This document shows, in pieces, positions 54,301-62,929 of a stretch of DNA of 64,000 nt. Source of the DNA: Segatella oris (GTDB taxonomy: Bacteria > Bacteroidota > Bacteroidia > Bacteroidales > Bacteroidaceae). Each line of letters begins with the position of its first letter. The first letter of the stretch is position 1. The translations under genes and the position numbers were made by a program. Where the stretch lies: the NCBI RefSeq assembly GCF_900637655.1, contig NZ_LR134384.1:620001-684000 (forward strand), written 5' to 3'. The notes under the pieces are model-generated. The model saw only the letters and a program-made list of their open reading frames with translations, ran no database searches and had not been told where the DNA came from.

Positions 54301-55023
54301 TATCTTATGATATTGCTCCTCAAACGGACGGCGATAACGGTCGCCCCAGACGCCATTTGGCAGTCGAATGCCACAGGTAACAACCATGTTTATTTCTGTG
54401 TCATAGGGCAGATGCAAGGCTTTTTTCACCCGCCAACTGTCGAAACCTTCAAGCGGACAAGTGTCATATCCCGCCTCACTCATAGCCAACATAAACGTCT
54501 GAGCGACTAAAGCGCAACTCTTATGTACGTTGACCCGTATGTCGCCTTCACTCATCTGGCGTATCATCGGACGGAAAAGACCGATGCATTGTGCCAACAC
54601 TTTGCGCACAAGTCCCCACAGACCAAAGCAACGTGAATAGATAAACGGTATCACTTTTTCATAATATAGCGTCTGTTTCTTAAGGCGTTTCTCCTGCTTC
54701 TCGACAGGACTATTGCGCCTGATATTATCTTTTTCAAACGCAAGAATATCTTTTGCATGCTGCTTATACTGTCCTTGTCGGGTCACAAACACTACCATTT
54801 GCTGCGCCGAGCGTGCTGTGAGTTGGTCGAAACAAGCATGACTCAAGGCTTCAAGCACCTTTTTATCCGTCACATGATAAGCCTCCCAAAGCTGCATGTT
54901 GGAACTTGTTGGCGCGAGTGTTGCCTGCTTTATACAATCTTTTACTACCGAGGTATCTAACGGTTTGGTGGGGTCGAAATGGCGAACAGCCCTTCTGTGG
55001 TTCAAAATCTCCTGTAAACTCAT
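54298..55023 (-). CDS. Nitroreductase family protein
   Basis: 241 aa. The FMN-binding start is ILNHRRAVRHFDP, with PTSSNMQLWEAYHV next and the C-terminal KSCALVAQTFMLAMSEAGYDTCPLEGFD, a pattern of the NfsA/FRP-like fold. It would reduce nitro compounds or quinones with NAD(P)H. An insertion of about 60 residues in the middle (LAFEKDNIRRNSPVEKQEKR) is longer than in minimal members. The physiological substrate is unknown. Stand-alone gene. Confidence 0.88.
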   Translation of the reverse strand: MSLQEILNHRRAVRHFDPTKPLDTSVVKDCIKQATLAPTSSNMQLWEAYHVTDKKVLEALSHACFDQLTARSAQQMVVFVTRQGQYKQHAKDILAFEKDNIRRNSPVEKQEKRLKKQTLYYEKVIPFIYSRCFGLWGLVRKVLAQCIGLFRPMIRQMSEGDIRVNVHKSCALVAQTFMLAMSEAGYDTCPLEGFDSWRVKKALHLPYDTEINMVVTCGIRLPNGVWGDRYRRPFEEQYHKI

Positions 55024-55181
55024 AACTCTTTAGTATTTAATCATCCTTTATTTTCTGTTAGGAAAAATCATTTGTTACATGTGAAAAAACCCCAATCTGT
55101 TGTGTATAATTTTTGATGATACATCATTCTGTTTTCCTATCAAAGGCAGGTGATTTGCCATGTTCAAGGATCAGGATTTTC

Positions 55182-55292
55182 AACTTGCGTCAGATGACAC
55201 TGCAATATGCGTCAAGTTAGCGTGTATTTTGACGCAAATCACGCGGTAATCTGCATCAAGTTACAAGCTGATGTGACGCAGATTGCAAACTG
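55182..55292. repeat. 22-bp repeat array 10 (5 units)
   Basis: Units such as CAACTTGCGTCAGATGACAC, CAATATGCGTCAAGTTAGC and GTATTTTGACGCAAATCACG in 22-bp register. Confidence 0.82.
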
Positions 55293-55342
55293 GAGTCAAA
55301 AGAACCTCGTGGCATATGAATTCATATGTGCACCGTATGTCC

Positions 55343-55612
55343 TTGCATCTGCCCATTCATTAGATATTACTCATCTTATTGACTGCCAACTTTGGAACTT
55401 GTAAGCTCGTTAACTTGTAAACTCCTTCCCTCGTATCTGCCCATTCATTAGATATTACTCATCTTGTTGACTGCCAACTTTGGAACTTGTAAATTCGCCA
55501 ACTTGTTAACTCCTTCCCTTGTATCTGCCCATTCATTAGATATTACTCATCTTATTGACTGCCAACTTTGAAACTTGCAAGCTCGTCAACTTGTTAACTC
55601 CTTCCTTGTCTC
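55343..55612. repeat. 88-bp tandem repeat (3 units)
   Basis: ATCTGCCCATTCATTAGATA starts at 55347, 55435 and 55523, an exact 88-bp period. Each unit continues with GACTGCCAACTTTGGAACTT and CAACTTGTTAACTCCTTCC. A degenerate tail of CAACTTGT-type words runs up to the ispG stop codon. No open frame persists through the units. Confidence 0.9.
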
Positions 55613-55668
55613 TCAACCCCGTGAACTGCCAACTTCCATGCTTGTCAACTCGTCAACTTGTCTGCCAG

Positions 55669-57504
55669 TCAACTCTCCCTATCCTTTCTGATGAGTGCCA
55701 ACAGATGTTCTACTGCCACTTCCTGCGGGATATTCTTTTCCACACAGACCTGTTTTCTGTAAAGACTCACGCGGTTAACTCCCGCGCCCACGTAGCCGTA
55801 ATCGGCATCGGCCATTTCGCCGGGACCATTGACAATACAGCCCATGATACCGATTTTAAGGCCTTTCATGTCTTTTGTGGCCTCGCGAATGCGGGCAATC
55901 GTTTCGCGAAGGTCATAGAGTGTGCGGCCACATCCCGGGCAACTGATGTATTCAGTCTTGCTTGTACGGAGTCGTGCAGCCTGCAGAATGCCGAATGCAG
56001 TGTCGGTGATGATGCTCTGTGGAATGTCGCCATCGTTCATGAGCCATAGTCCATCGGTCAATCCGTCGACCATTAATGCCCCCATGTCTGCGGCAGCTTC
56101 GAGCTGGAAATCGCTCTTTTCGGCTGCTGTGTGACGATACATCTGTGCGAAAACCACGGGATTGAAGACGCCATTCTCCCACATTTCATGCACCAAGGCA
56201 CGCTGTTCTGCCAGTCTGTTCTGGTGATTACTCATGCAGACAACCACGATTTCGGGATGCGCTTTGAGGCAGGCAAGATATTCTTCTGTCGGTGCACCAA
56301 ACTGCAAAACAAGGAATTTCAAGTCGGCTTTTGCCATGGCTATGAACGGAACGGCAGTCATAGGGAAGATAGGATAGACGTTGGTTTTGTCGTCGAGCGT
56401 CATGTATTGGTCATAGTCGACAATGTATTTCTGACCTTCCTTGCGCTCTTTGAATTCCTGACCGGCATAGATGTAGTCGGCTTCCTGCTTGTTTCCACTC
56501 AGTGAAGAAGCGATGACTATGGGTGCATTGCTGCCTCCAATGCCTGCAACGGCACGTGTGAAGCGACGCTCGGAGCGTAGCCAGTTGAAGGCTTTTGCCT
56601 GAGTTCCCGGTACGAGCAGATGTCCCTGACGGCGGTTGATATAGTCAACTAAATGGCGGGCAACAGGAATTTCGGCCGCAGGTTCCTCGCTCAAGCTGAC
56701 GCGAATGGTGTCACCGATGCCGTCAGCCAGCAGTGCACCGATGCCGACAGCACTCTTGATGCGTCCGTCTTCGCCCTCTCCTGCCTCGGTAACTCCAAGG
56801 TGAAGCGGATAGTTCATGCCCTCCTTGTCCATGGTTTCAACCAATAATCTGACCGAACGTACCATGATTATGGTGTTCGAAGCCTTGATAGAAATGACGA
56901 CATTATCAAACTTCTCGCGCTTGAAAATGCGTAGAAATTCCATGCAACTCTCGACAATTCCCTCGGGAGTATCGCCGTAGCGGTTGCGTATTCTGTCGCT
57001 CAGACTGCCGTGATTCACACCGATGCGCACGGCCGTGTGATTGGCCTTGCAGATGTTGAGGAATGGAATGAGACGGTCTTCTATCTTCTTCAGCTCCGCA
57101 GCATATTCCTCATCAGTGTATTCCTGCTTGATGAATTTGCGGGCAGGATCAACGTAGTTGCCCGGATTGATGCGCACTTTCTCGGCATAAAGGGCAGCGA
57201 CATCGGCCACATTCGGATTGAAATGCACATCGGCCACGAGTGGTGTTGTGTAGCCGTCGGCCCGCAGTTGTGCGTTGATAGGCTTGAGATTTTCAGCTTC
57301 CCGCGTGCCTTGTGTGGTCAAACGAACAAGTTCTCCGCCTGCTTTGATAATCTCTTCTGCCTGCTTAACGCATGCTTCCGTGTCGTTGGTATTGGTGGTT
57401 GTCATACTTTGCACACGCACAGGATATTCACTTCCCATGTCGATTGCACCTATACGTACGGTCGATGTCTCTCGCCGTTTGTATTGAAATAAATCTATGT
57501 TCAT
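55669..57504 (-). CDS. ispG: 4-hydroxy-3-methylbut-2-en-1-yl diphosphate synthase, long form
   Basis: 611 aa, the long IspG/GcpE form of Bacteroidetes, Chlamydia and plants, with a large insertion between the TIM barrel and the iron-sulfur domain. The N-terminal barrel has GSEYPVRVQSMTTTNTNDTE. The C-terminal [4Fe-4S] ligands are CPGCG and GIMGCIVNGPGEMADADYG. It makes HMBPP in the MEP isoprenoid pathway. It is downstream of purE on the same strand but separated by an inserted GC-rich element. The stop codon directly abuts tandem-repeat DNA. Confidence 0.96.
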   Translation of the reverse strand: MNIDLFQYKRRETSTVRIGAIDMGSEYPVRVQSMTTTNTNDTEACVKQAEEIIKAGGELVRLTTQGTREAENLKPINAQLRADGYTTPLVADVHFNPNVADVAALYAEKVRINPGNYVDPARKFIKQEYTDEEYAAELKKIEDRLIPFLNICKANHTAVRIGVNHGSLSDRIRNRYGDTPEGIVESCMEFLRIFKREKFDNVVISIKASNTIIMVRSVRLLVETMDKEGMNYPLHLGVTEAGEGEDGRIKSAVGIGALLADGIGDTIRVSLSEEPAAEIPVARHLVDYINRRQGHLLVPGTQAKAFNWLRSERRFTRAVAGIGGSNAPIVIASSLSGNKQEADYIYAGQEFKERKEGQKYIVDYDQYMTLDDKTNVYPIFPMTAVPFIAMAKADLKFLVLQFGAPTEEYLACLKAHPEIVVVCMSNHQNRLAEQRALVHEMWENGVFNPVVFAQMYRHTAAEKSDFQLEAAADMGALMVDGLTDGLWLMNDGDIPQSIITDTAFGILQAARLRTSKTEYISCPGCGRTLYDLRETIARIREATKDMKGLKIGIMGCIVNGPGEMADADYGYVGAGVNRVSLYRKQVCVEKNIPQEVAVEHLLALIRKDRES

Positions 57505-57525
57505 AATGTATAAGAAGCCTATTCA

Positions 57526-57860
57526 AAGCCTACCCCCGCCCCCTCCCAAGGGAGGGGAGGGCGGATTAGCGGATGATGGGCAGAATACTGATGTTTAAAT
57601 TCATTTGTTTTATATGCTGATGCTTTCTTGCAATGCAGTGTTCTCTCTATTGATTAGCACCAAGAGAAAATAGGTTTACCCCTTCGTGAGTATCTATCCA
57701 TGCCCATGTTGAAATGTAAATTCTCGGTTTCTGTATGTCTGATAAGAGGGATTAAAAATCGTCAATGACTTTAATAGATTCGTTCTTCCTCTCTTTTTGA
57801 TATTCTTTGCAGGCTTCTCAAGCGCGCTCCCCCCTCCTTGGAGGGGTCGGGGGAGGCTTC
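57526..57860. repeat. GC-rich inverted-repeat element 4 (335 bp)
   Basis: The left end CAAAGCCTACCCCCGCCCCC, continuing TCCCAAGGGAGGGGAG, is mirrored on the right by CTCCTTGGAGGGGTCGGGG, which ends two bases before the purE stop codon. The interior (57565-57820) contains no gene I can support. It sits where Bacteroides usually have gcvH or a short gap between purE and ispG. Confidence 0.65.
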
Positions 57861-57862
57861 TC

Positions 57863-58369
57863 TTAATCACATTTATACGTATACTTCACCTCTTTCAAGT
57901 CTTCATTTGCCTTCTCAATCTTCTTTCCAAGCCCCGCTTTCCATGCGTCAATCTTAGCTGCAACGGCTTCATCAGAGAGGGCAATCATCTCTGTTGCGAG
58001 GATAGCTGCATTCTGGGCAGCGTTCACTCCAACTGTTGCCACAGGAATACCAGGGGGCATCTGGATGATAGAAAGCATGGCATCGAGGCCGTCAAGCATA
58101 CCTTTGATAGGCACACCGATTACAGGAAGCGGAGTCGAAGCAGCGATAACACCGGGCAGGGCAGCTGCCATTCCTGCTGCAGCTATAATCACTTTGATGC
58201 CTCTTTGCTTGGCATTGCGGGCGAAAGTCTCTACAGCTTCGGGCGTACGATGGGCAGAAAGCGCGTTCACCTCAAACGGAATTTCGTTGTCGTTGAGCCA
58301 TTTGCAAGCCTTTTCCATGACTGGAAGGTCGCTCGTACTGCCCATAATGATACTGATAATTGGTGTCAT
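57863..58369 (-). CDS. purE: 5-(carboxyamino)imidazole ribonucleotide mutase
   Basis: 168 aa, standard length. The class I PurE block ISIIMGSTSDLPVMEKA, the substrate loop ALSAHRTPE and AAGMAAALPGVIAASTPLPVIG are all visible. It interconverts N5-CAIR and CAIR in purine synthesis as an octamer. It is fourth in the minus-strand group with rpoN and the PAP2-like gene. Confidence 0.96.
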   Translation of the reverse strand: MTPIISIIMGSTSDLPVMEKACKWLNDNEIPFEVNALSAHRTPEAVETFARNAKQRGIKVIIAAAGMAAALPGVIAASTPLPVIGVPIKGMLDGLDAMLSIIQMPPGIPVATVGVNAAQNAAILATEMIALSDEAVAAKIDAWKAGLGKKIEKANEDLKEVKYTYKCD

Positions 58370-58415
58370 GATTGTATGTTTTTAATTCGTTTATAATTTC
58401 ATATTCAAGCAATGG

Positions 58416-59033
58416 CTATACCATGGATATCGTGAAGAAAGCTAAGAAGAAGCCGATGAGCCATGCCACCACAATCTGTGACAGCGTGTGTTGGCGCAAC
58501 ATCATGCGGCTTGTGCCTACAATACCCGATATAAATACTACCAAAGAGAACCACCAGATAGGGTTAAAGGTGAACAGAAAGGCAAAAGCGAGCAATGCAC
58601 CTGCCACTCCTCCGATGGCCGCTTCATGCATAGAGACCTTCCACCAGACATTGATGAGGGCGCAAACCACCTGTATCAACACCGCAGCTACAAGGATGCT
58701 GCCCATGAAATGAGGTATATGAGCTATGCTCATGAGGTAGTAACACACCGAATAACACACGATTGAGATGACATAGGGCACCATTCTTCGCTCTCTCACG
58801 ATGAAGTCGAAAGGCTTCCAACCTTGATAATGTCGGTAGAGGCGTATGATATAAGTGGGCAAGAGAATGGTAAACAGATAAACAAGACCCAGCACTGTGA
58901 GTTTATATCCTAATGGCATGAGCCCTAAATAACTGAAGAGAAACAGCGCGGCAAGGCCCACAATGGGTAGATAGAATGGTGTGAATACCATACTGAATAT
59001 GCGTGCAGCCAATATAATATCTTTTTCTTTCAT
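58416..59033 (-). CDS. PAP2-like polytopic membrane protein
   Basis: 205 aa with about six TM helices. Motif remnants of PAP2 phosphatases appear in order: RERRMVPY, KVSMHEAAIGG (the PSGH position) and SRMMLRQHTLSQIVVAW (SRxxxxxH, then Gln where Asp is usual). The substitutions leave enzymatic activity uncertain. It starts 9 nt after the rpoN stop and is co-transcribed with rpoN and purE, an arrangement kept across Bacteroidales. Function unknown. Confidence 0.75.
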   Translation of the reverse strand: MKEKDIILAARIFSMVFTPFYLPIVGLAALFLFSYLGLMPLGYKLTVLGLVYLFTILLPTYIIRLYRHYQGWKPFDFIVRERRMVPYVISIVCYSVCYYLMSIAHIPHFMGSILVAAVLIQVVCALINVWWKVSMHEAAIGGVAGALLAFAFLFTFNPIWWFSLVVFISGIVGTSRMMLRQHTLSQIVVAWLIGFFLAFFTISMV

Positions 59034-59042
59034 AGAATAAAC

Positions 59043-60560
59043 CTACCCCCTTCTCAACCTCGCTACAGGTATATTCAGCTGCTCTCTGTATTTTGCAATC
59101 GTGCGACGAGCTATCGGGAAGCCTTTTTCTTTCATCAGTTTGGTCAATGCCTCATCGCTGAGCGGCTTACTTTTATCCTCTTTTTCGATGACAGTTTTCA
59201 GTGCAATCTTAATCTTCCGCGTTGACATTTCCTCGCCTTCTCCGGTAGTATAGGCATCCGTGAAGAAGAAACGAAGGGGGAAAGTGCCCCATCTGGTCTG
59301 CGCATACTTTACATTACTGACGCGACTTATCGTCGAAATGTCAAGTCCTGTCTTATCGGCGATGTCCTTTAATATCATGGGGCGCAAGTCACTTTCATCT
59401 CCGTCTTGGAAGAATTTCTTTTGCCAAGCGATGATAGCCTGCATGGTAAGCGTCAGTGTTTGACGGCGTTGCTTCACTGCTTCGATGAAACCTTGTGCCT
59501 TAGCCACCTTTTCTTTCGCATAGAGTAGCGCTTCCTTAGCCTGCCTACTCATGCCTTCCTTGTTGTTTCGGTAGGCATCTACCATTTCAGTGAACGAGGG
59601 AGAGACCTTCAAATCGGGGATATTCCCATGGTTGAGGCTGAAACTCACGGTGCCATCATCGGCCGTATCGACAATGAAATCAGGCGTAATCTGCTGCATG
59701 TTGCGTCCTTCGGTCTCGCCAAGTGATGCTCCCGGCTTCGGATTGAGCTTGCGGATTTCACGCTGAAGCATTTCCACCTGCGTGTCGCTGAGGCCGAGTT
59801 GCAGTTTTATTTTATCCCAATGTTTCTTGGTGAAGGCTTCAAAACATTCCTTGAAAATGCGCTCCATGACCTCCAAGAGGCGTGGACTGTGCCCACCTTC
59901 CCGGCGCATTCGCTTCACCTGGAGCAACAGACATTCTTGCAGGGAGCGTGCACCGATGCCGGCAGGATCCATGCCTTGCAACATTGTCAGCACCTTTTCA
60001 ATCTCTGTTTCGCTCACATCGATATTGTGATAGATAGCCAATTCGTCGCTGATGCTGCCCAAATCCTTACGCAACAGACCGTCATCATCAAGGCTTCCGA
60101 TGAGATATTCCATCACAGCATGCTCCTTGTCGGTGAGTGTGAGCATATCCATCTGCTCTTTCAGCTTGTCATAAAATGAGGTCGTGTCACCATATACCGT
60201 CTCCTCATAATCGGCATTATCGTGGTTGTTGGCATAGGGAGTCTGGGGCATTACATCATCACTGCCGATGTTTTCAAGGGCAGCATCAAGGGCATCCTGA
60301 CGCTCCTCTTTCTCGTTCATGCTGTCGAAATCGTCGTTATCCTCGCTGTCTGAAAAGTCGTTCTCGCCCTCGTTTTCAGCCAATGTCATGTCACTGTCGT
60401 CCTTTTCGAGGGCAGGATTATCATCGAGTTCGGCGTTGATGTTCTCCTCAAGTTCAGTCAACGGCATCTCCAGCAGGCGCACCTGCAACATCTGTTGCTG
60501 TGAAAGGCGCATCTGTTGTGCCAGCTTCTGTTCTTGGGTTTGTATCAGTTTCTGTGCCAT
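59043..60560 (-). CDS. rpoN: RNA polymerase sigma-54 factor
   Basis: 505 aa. The N-terminal activator-interacting region is glutamine-rich (LIQTQEQKLAQQMRLSQQQM) and is followed by a long acidic linker (about 45-110). The core-binding domain comes next, with DPAGIGARSLQECLLLQ, then the DNA-binding domain. The RpoN box ARRTIAKYREQL is at the extreme C-terminus. It directs transcription from -24/-12 promoters with enhancer-binding ATPases. Its start overlaps the upstream gene by 16 nt. Confidence 0.96.
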   Translation of the reverse strand: MAQKLIQTQEQKLAQQMRLSQQQMLQVRLLEMPLTELEENINAELDDNPALEKDDSDMTLAENEGENDFSDSEDNDDFDSMNEKEERQDALDAALENIGSDDVMPQTPYANNHDNADYEETVYGDTTSFYDKLKEQMDMLTLTDKEHAVMEYLIGSLDDDGLLRKDLGSISDELAIYHNIDVSETEIEKVLTMLQGMDPAGIGARSLQECLLLQVKRMRREGGHSPRLLEVMERIFKECFEAFTKKHWDKIKLQLGLSDTQVEMLQREIRKLNPKPGASLGETEGRNMQQITPDFIVDTADDGTVSFSLNHGNIPDLKVSPSFTEMVDAYRNNKEGMSRQAKEALLYAKEKVAKAQGFIEAVKQRRQTLTLTMQAIIAWQKKFFQDGDESDLRPMILKDIADKTGLDISTISRVSNVKYAQTRWGTFPLRFFFTDAYTTGEGEEMSTRKIKIALKTVIEKEDKSKPLSDEALTKLMKEKGFPIARRTIAKYREQLNIPVARLRRG

Positions 60561-61210
60561 GATGTCTTAAAAAAATCTTTCATCTGTGTGGCTTCGCGTG
60601 CCAGTTCGTTGGGGTTGAGGTTGCCAAAGCGCTGCCACACATCGTGACAGGAGGCAAAGAGTTCGCTCACTTCAAATGCCATGCGGTTCAAGTAGGGGTC
60701 GCAGAGTTGGAAAATCCCCATGATTTCAGCCACTTTCTCTGGTTTTAAGCTTAGCAATGTGGCTAATTCCTTCACTTCGGGTGTGTCGCTGACCATCGTG
60801 ATAGGCGTCAGTCGGAAATAGAGGTCGAGGATGATGATCAGGTGGAGTGGGGTCAACGAAGCATCCACTTGCAGCGGTCGGAAATCTGTTTGCCAGGTTT
60901 CTTCCTGACTGACACCGTCATAAAATTGCTGAGGATGATTGAACCCCCGCATCTTTCTGATGGTTTCGATGTCGCGTCGAAGCTGTTTCTGGTGTGTGGC
61001 AAAACGTTTCCAAAGCTGCTGCAGTGAGGCAGTTTCCCGCTTATCGAGCATCTTCATCTGCTCGTAAAGCTGCTTAGGTGCAACGTTTAATTCAAGGGCA
61101 AGGTCTATCATGGGCCGTGAGTAGAGCGGTTTCATGCCCACGGGCTTCCTGAGATACAGTTGCAATAGCGGCAACCAATACGCTTCCTGCCATTGAGATT
61201 GATTTGCCAT
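60545..61210 (-). CDS. rpoN-linked conserved hypothetical protein
   Basis: 221 aa, predicted mostly helical and soluble. I recognise no named domain. The sequence contains RPMIDLALELNVAPKQLYEQ, which resembles a winged-helix-type segment, and LATLLSLKPEKVAEIMGIFQ, another possible HTH. It heads the rpoN operon, overlaps rpoN by 16 nt and has a perfect promoter. A regulatory or sigma-factor-linked role is a guess from position only. Confidence 0.7.
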   Translation of the reverse strand: MANQSQWQEAYWLPLLQLYLRKPVGMKPLYSRPMIDLALELNVAPKQLYEQMKMLDKRETASLQQLWKRFATHQKQLRRDIETIRKMRGFNHPQQFYDGVSQEETWQTDFRPLQVDASLTPLHLIIILDLYFRLTPITMVSDTPEVKELATLLSLKPEKVAEIMGIFQLCDPYLNRMAFEVSELFASCHDVWQRFGNLNPNELAREATQMKDFFKTSWHRN

Positions 61211-61228
61211 GACATTTTAATCTTTCTG

Positions 61229-61259
61229 CAAAGATAAAGATTATCACAGACAAAACAAA
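61229..61259 (-). promoter_or_regulatory. Promoter of the rpoN operon
   Basis: On the minus strand TTTG, exactly 19 nt, TATCTTTG: a full consensus match. The leader is about 15 nt before the start at 61210. Confidence 0.8.
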
Positions 61260-61431
61260 GCAAAAATGAAAATAAATGAAGGGATAACTCTTAATAGAAA
61301 ACTTCTTGACAAAACGCTCTCGTATTCTCCGTGAGACTCTTCTTCGGGCCGAAAACGCGCAGAATTTGCGATATTTCTAACTGTTTGTAAATCATATACT
61401 TGCATGAAACACGTCGTTATTTCTATTAAAT

Positions 61432-61550
61432 ATCTTCATGATTTGCGTCAGATTACCTTGTCATCTGCGTCAAGTTATGTACCATGTTGCGTCAAATCAT
61501 GCACCAATCTGCATCAAAAAGCGTGCTGTTTTGCGTCAAGTTGCAATTGT
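61432..61550. repeat. 22-bp repeat array 11
   Basis: Units with TTGCGTCA cores. As a block it is the inverted homologue of array 3 (17014-17125). The following 61555-61740 stretch likewise mirrors 16880-17000. Confidence 0.8.
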
Positions 61551-61739
61551 ATTCTCCTATTCTTGCATTGCCATTTCCCCTTTTCGGTCTTCTTTCCCGA
61601 TATTTTCCGCTTTTTATTTTCCTGTTTCCTGTTTTTCAATCCCCGTTTTTTTCAGATGTTTTTTGACAAAGTATGTATTGAAATTCAGTCTGTCTTATTA
61701 TCAAATGTCCCTTATATCTTCTGAAATCTGCAAGGGAAG

Positions 61740-62400
61740 TATTCCTAATGGAAACCTCCCCCGCCCCCTCCCAAGGAGGGGAGCACGAGCTTGGAGCGTC
61801 TTCTTAGGAAACAAAATGAATTAATTTACAGCCTAATAACCTTTATATTTTCTGAAATATTCTTAGATATTCTCGGATGTCGCCTGCGACAAGGAGGCCT
61901 AAAAACCAAGGGGAAAACCTCCTACCCGCTTCGCGGTATATCTTAGAAAATCGGAGAATATCTGAAAATAAGAGTTTATTTGTCTTCCAATAGCCCTTAT
62001 ATCTTCTATAATATTCTTAGATATTCTTGGATGTCGCCTGCGACGAGGAGAGCTAAAATGCAAGGAGAAGCACTCCTAATGGAAACCTCCCCCAGCCCCT
62101 CCCAAGGAGGGGAGAACGAGTTTGGAGCGTCTTCTTAGGAAATAAAATAAATTCGTTTATAAGCTGATAACCCCTATATCTTTTGAAATATTCTTAGATA
62201 TTCTCGGATGTCGCTTGCGATGAGGAGGCCTAAAAACCAAGGGAAAGACCTCCTACCCGCTTCGCGGTATATCTTAGAATATTAGAGAATATCTGAAAAT
62301 AAGAGTTTGTTTGTCTTCCAATAGCCTTTGTATCTTTTATAATATTCTTGGATATTCTCGGATGTCACCTGCGACGAGGAGAGCTAAAATGCAAGAAGAA
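61740..62400. repeat. 154/177-bp repeat array B, left part (4 half-units)
   Basis: GGATGTCGC cores at 61875, 62029, 62206 and 62360 give spacings of 154, 177 and 154 bp. The 154-bp unit is the inverse of array A. The 177-bp unit carries in addition a GC-rich hairpin block (CCCCTCCCAAGGAGGGGAG). Two half-units make a 331-bp period. Each has the mini-hairpin CCGC-TTC-GCGG or GTCGC-GCGAC. Confidence 0.9.
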
Positions 62401-62506
62401 AGTAGATAACGAGCATAAATCTAAAAGGATTAATGGAAATAAATACATGTACATATAATTTATTTCAAAGAATTACGTTCAAAGAGTAAACCAATAATCT
62501 TTTATC

Positions 62507-62914
62507 ATGAACATCGTAGAATACAAAGAATTATCTAAGAAAATCATTGGTGATGCATTCTCTGTCTATAATGAATATAAAGGAGGATTACTGGAATCTG
62601 CATATCAGGCAGCATTCGTCTATTTACTCCGAAAGAATGGTTTTAAAGTCGAAGAACAGAAAGAACTACCTTTATTCTTTAGAGACGTCAGACTGTCTAA
62701 GACATATCGCATGGATATTGTTATCAATAATCAAATCATTTTAGAGTTAAAAGCGGTAGAAGAAATAAGGAAAGAGCATAGATTACAATTATTTCATTAC
62801 ATGCGCTTGACTCATATTCCGATTGGATTATTGATAAATTTCAGTTACAGTGATGGTGTACATTTTGAGAAATATCATTTTGATGAAACAGAGAACAGAT
62901 GCAAGGCTTTCTGA
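62507..62914 (+). CDS. GxxExxY family protein (PD-(D/E)XK nuclease-like)
   Basis: 135 aa, the normal length of this small family. The name-giving motif is GLLESAY (G27, E30, Y33). A nuclease-like core follows: YRMDIVINNQIILELKAVE with D70, E80 and K82 in the D-x9-ExK arrangement. The family is placed in the PD-(D/E)XK superfamily, but its biological role is not known to me. The gene interrupts repeat array B: about 550 bp of unique DNA replace part of a 177-bp half-unit, and the array resumes afterwards. No other gene is near. It is intact. Confidence 0.88.
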   Translation: MNIVEYKELSKKIIGDAFSVYNEYKGGLLESAYQAAFVYLLRKNGFKVEEQKELPLFFRDVRLSKTYRMDIVINNQIILELKAVEEIRKEHRLQLFHYMRLTHIPIGLLINFSYSDGVHFEKYHFDETENRCKAF

Positions 62915-62929
62915 ATTATTGATGAAGTG

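Noticed and set aside
61404..61824. Hydrophobic ORFs of 60-128 aa downstream of the rpoN operon
   Set aside because: They read through a 22-bp array and a T-rich spacer; the inverted copy at 17 kb does not keep the frame.
62004..62100. Short peptides encoded in the 154/177-bp units
   Set aside because: Stops and frameshifts differ between units, so no conserved peptide.
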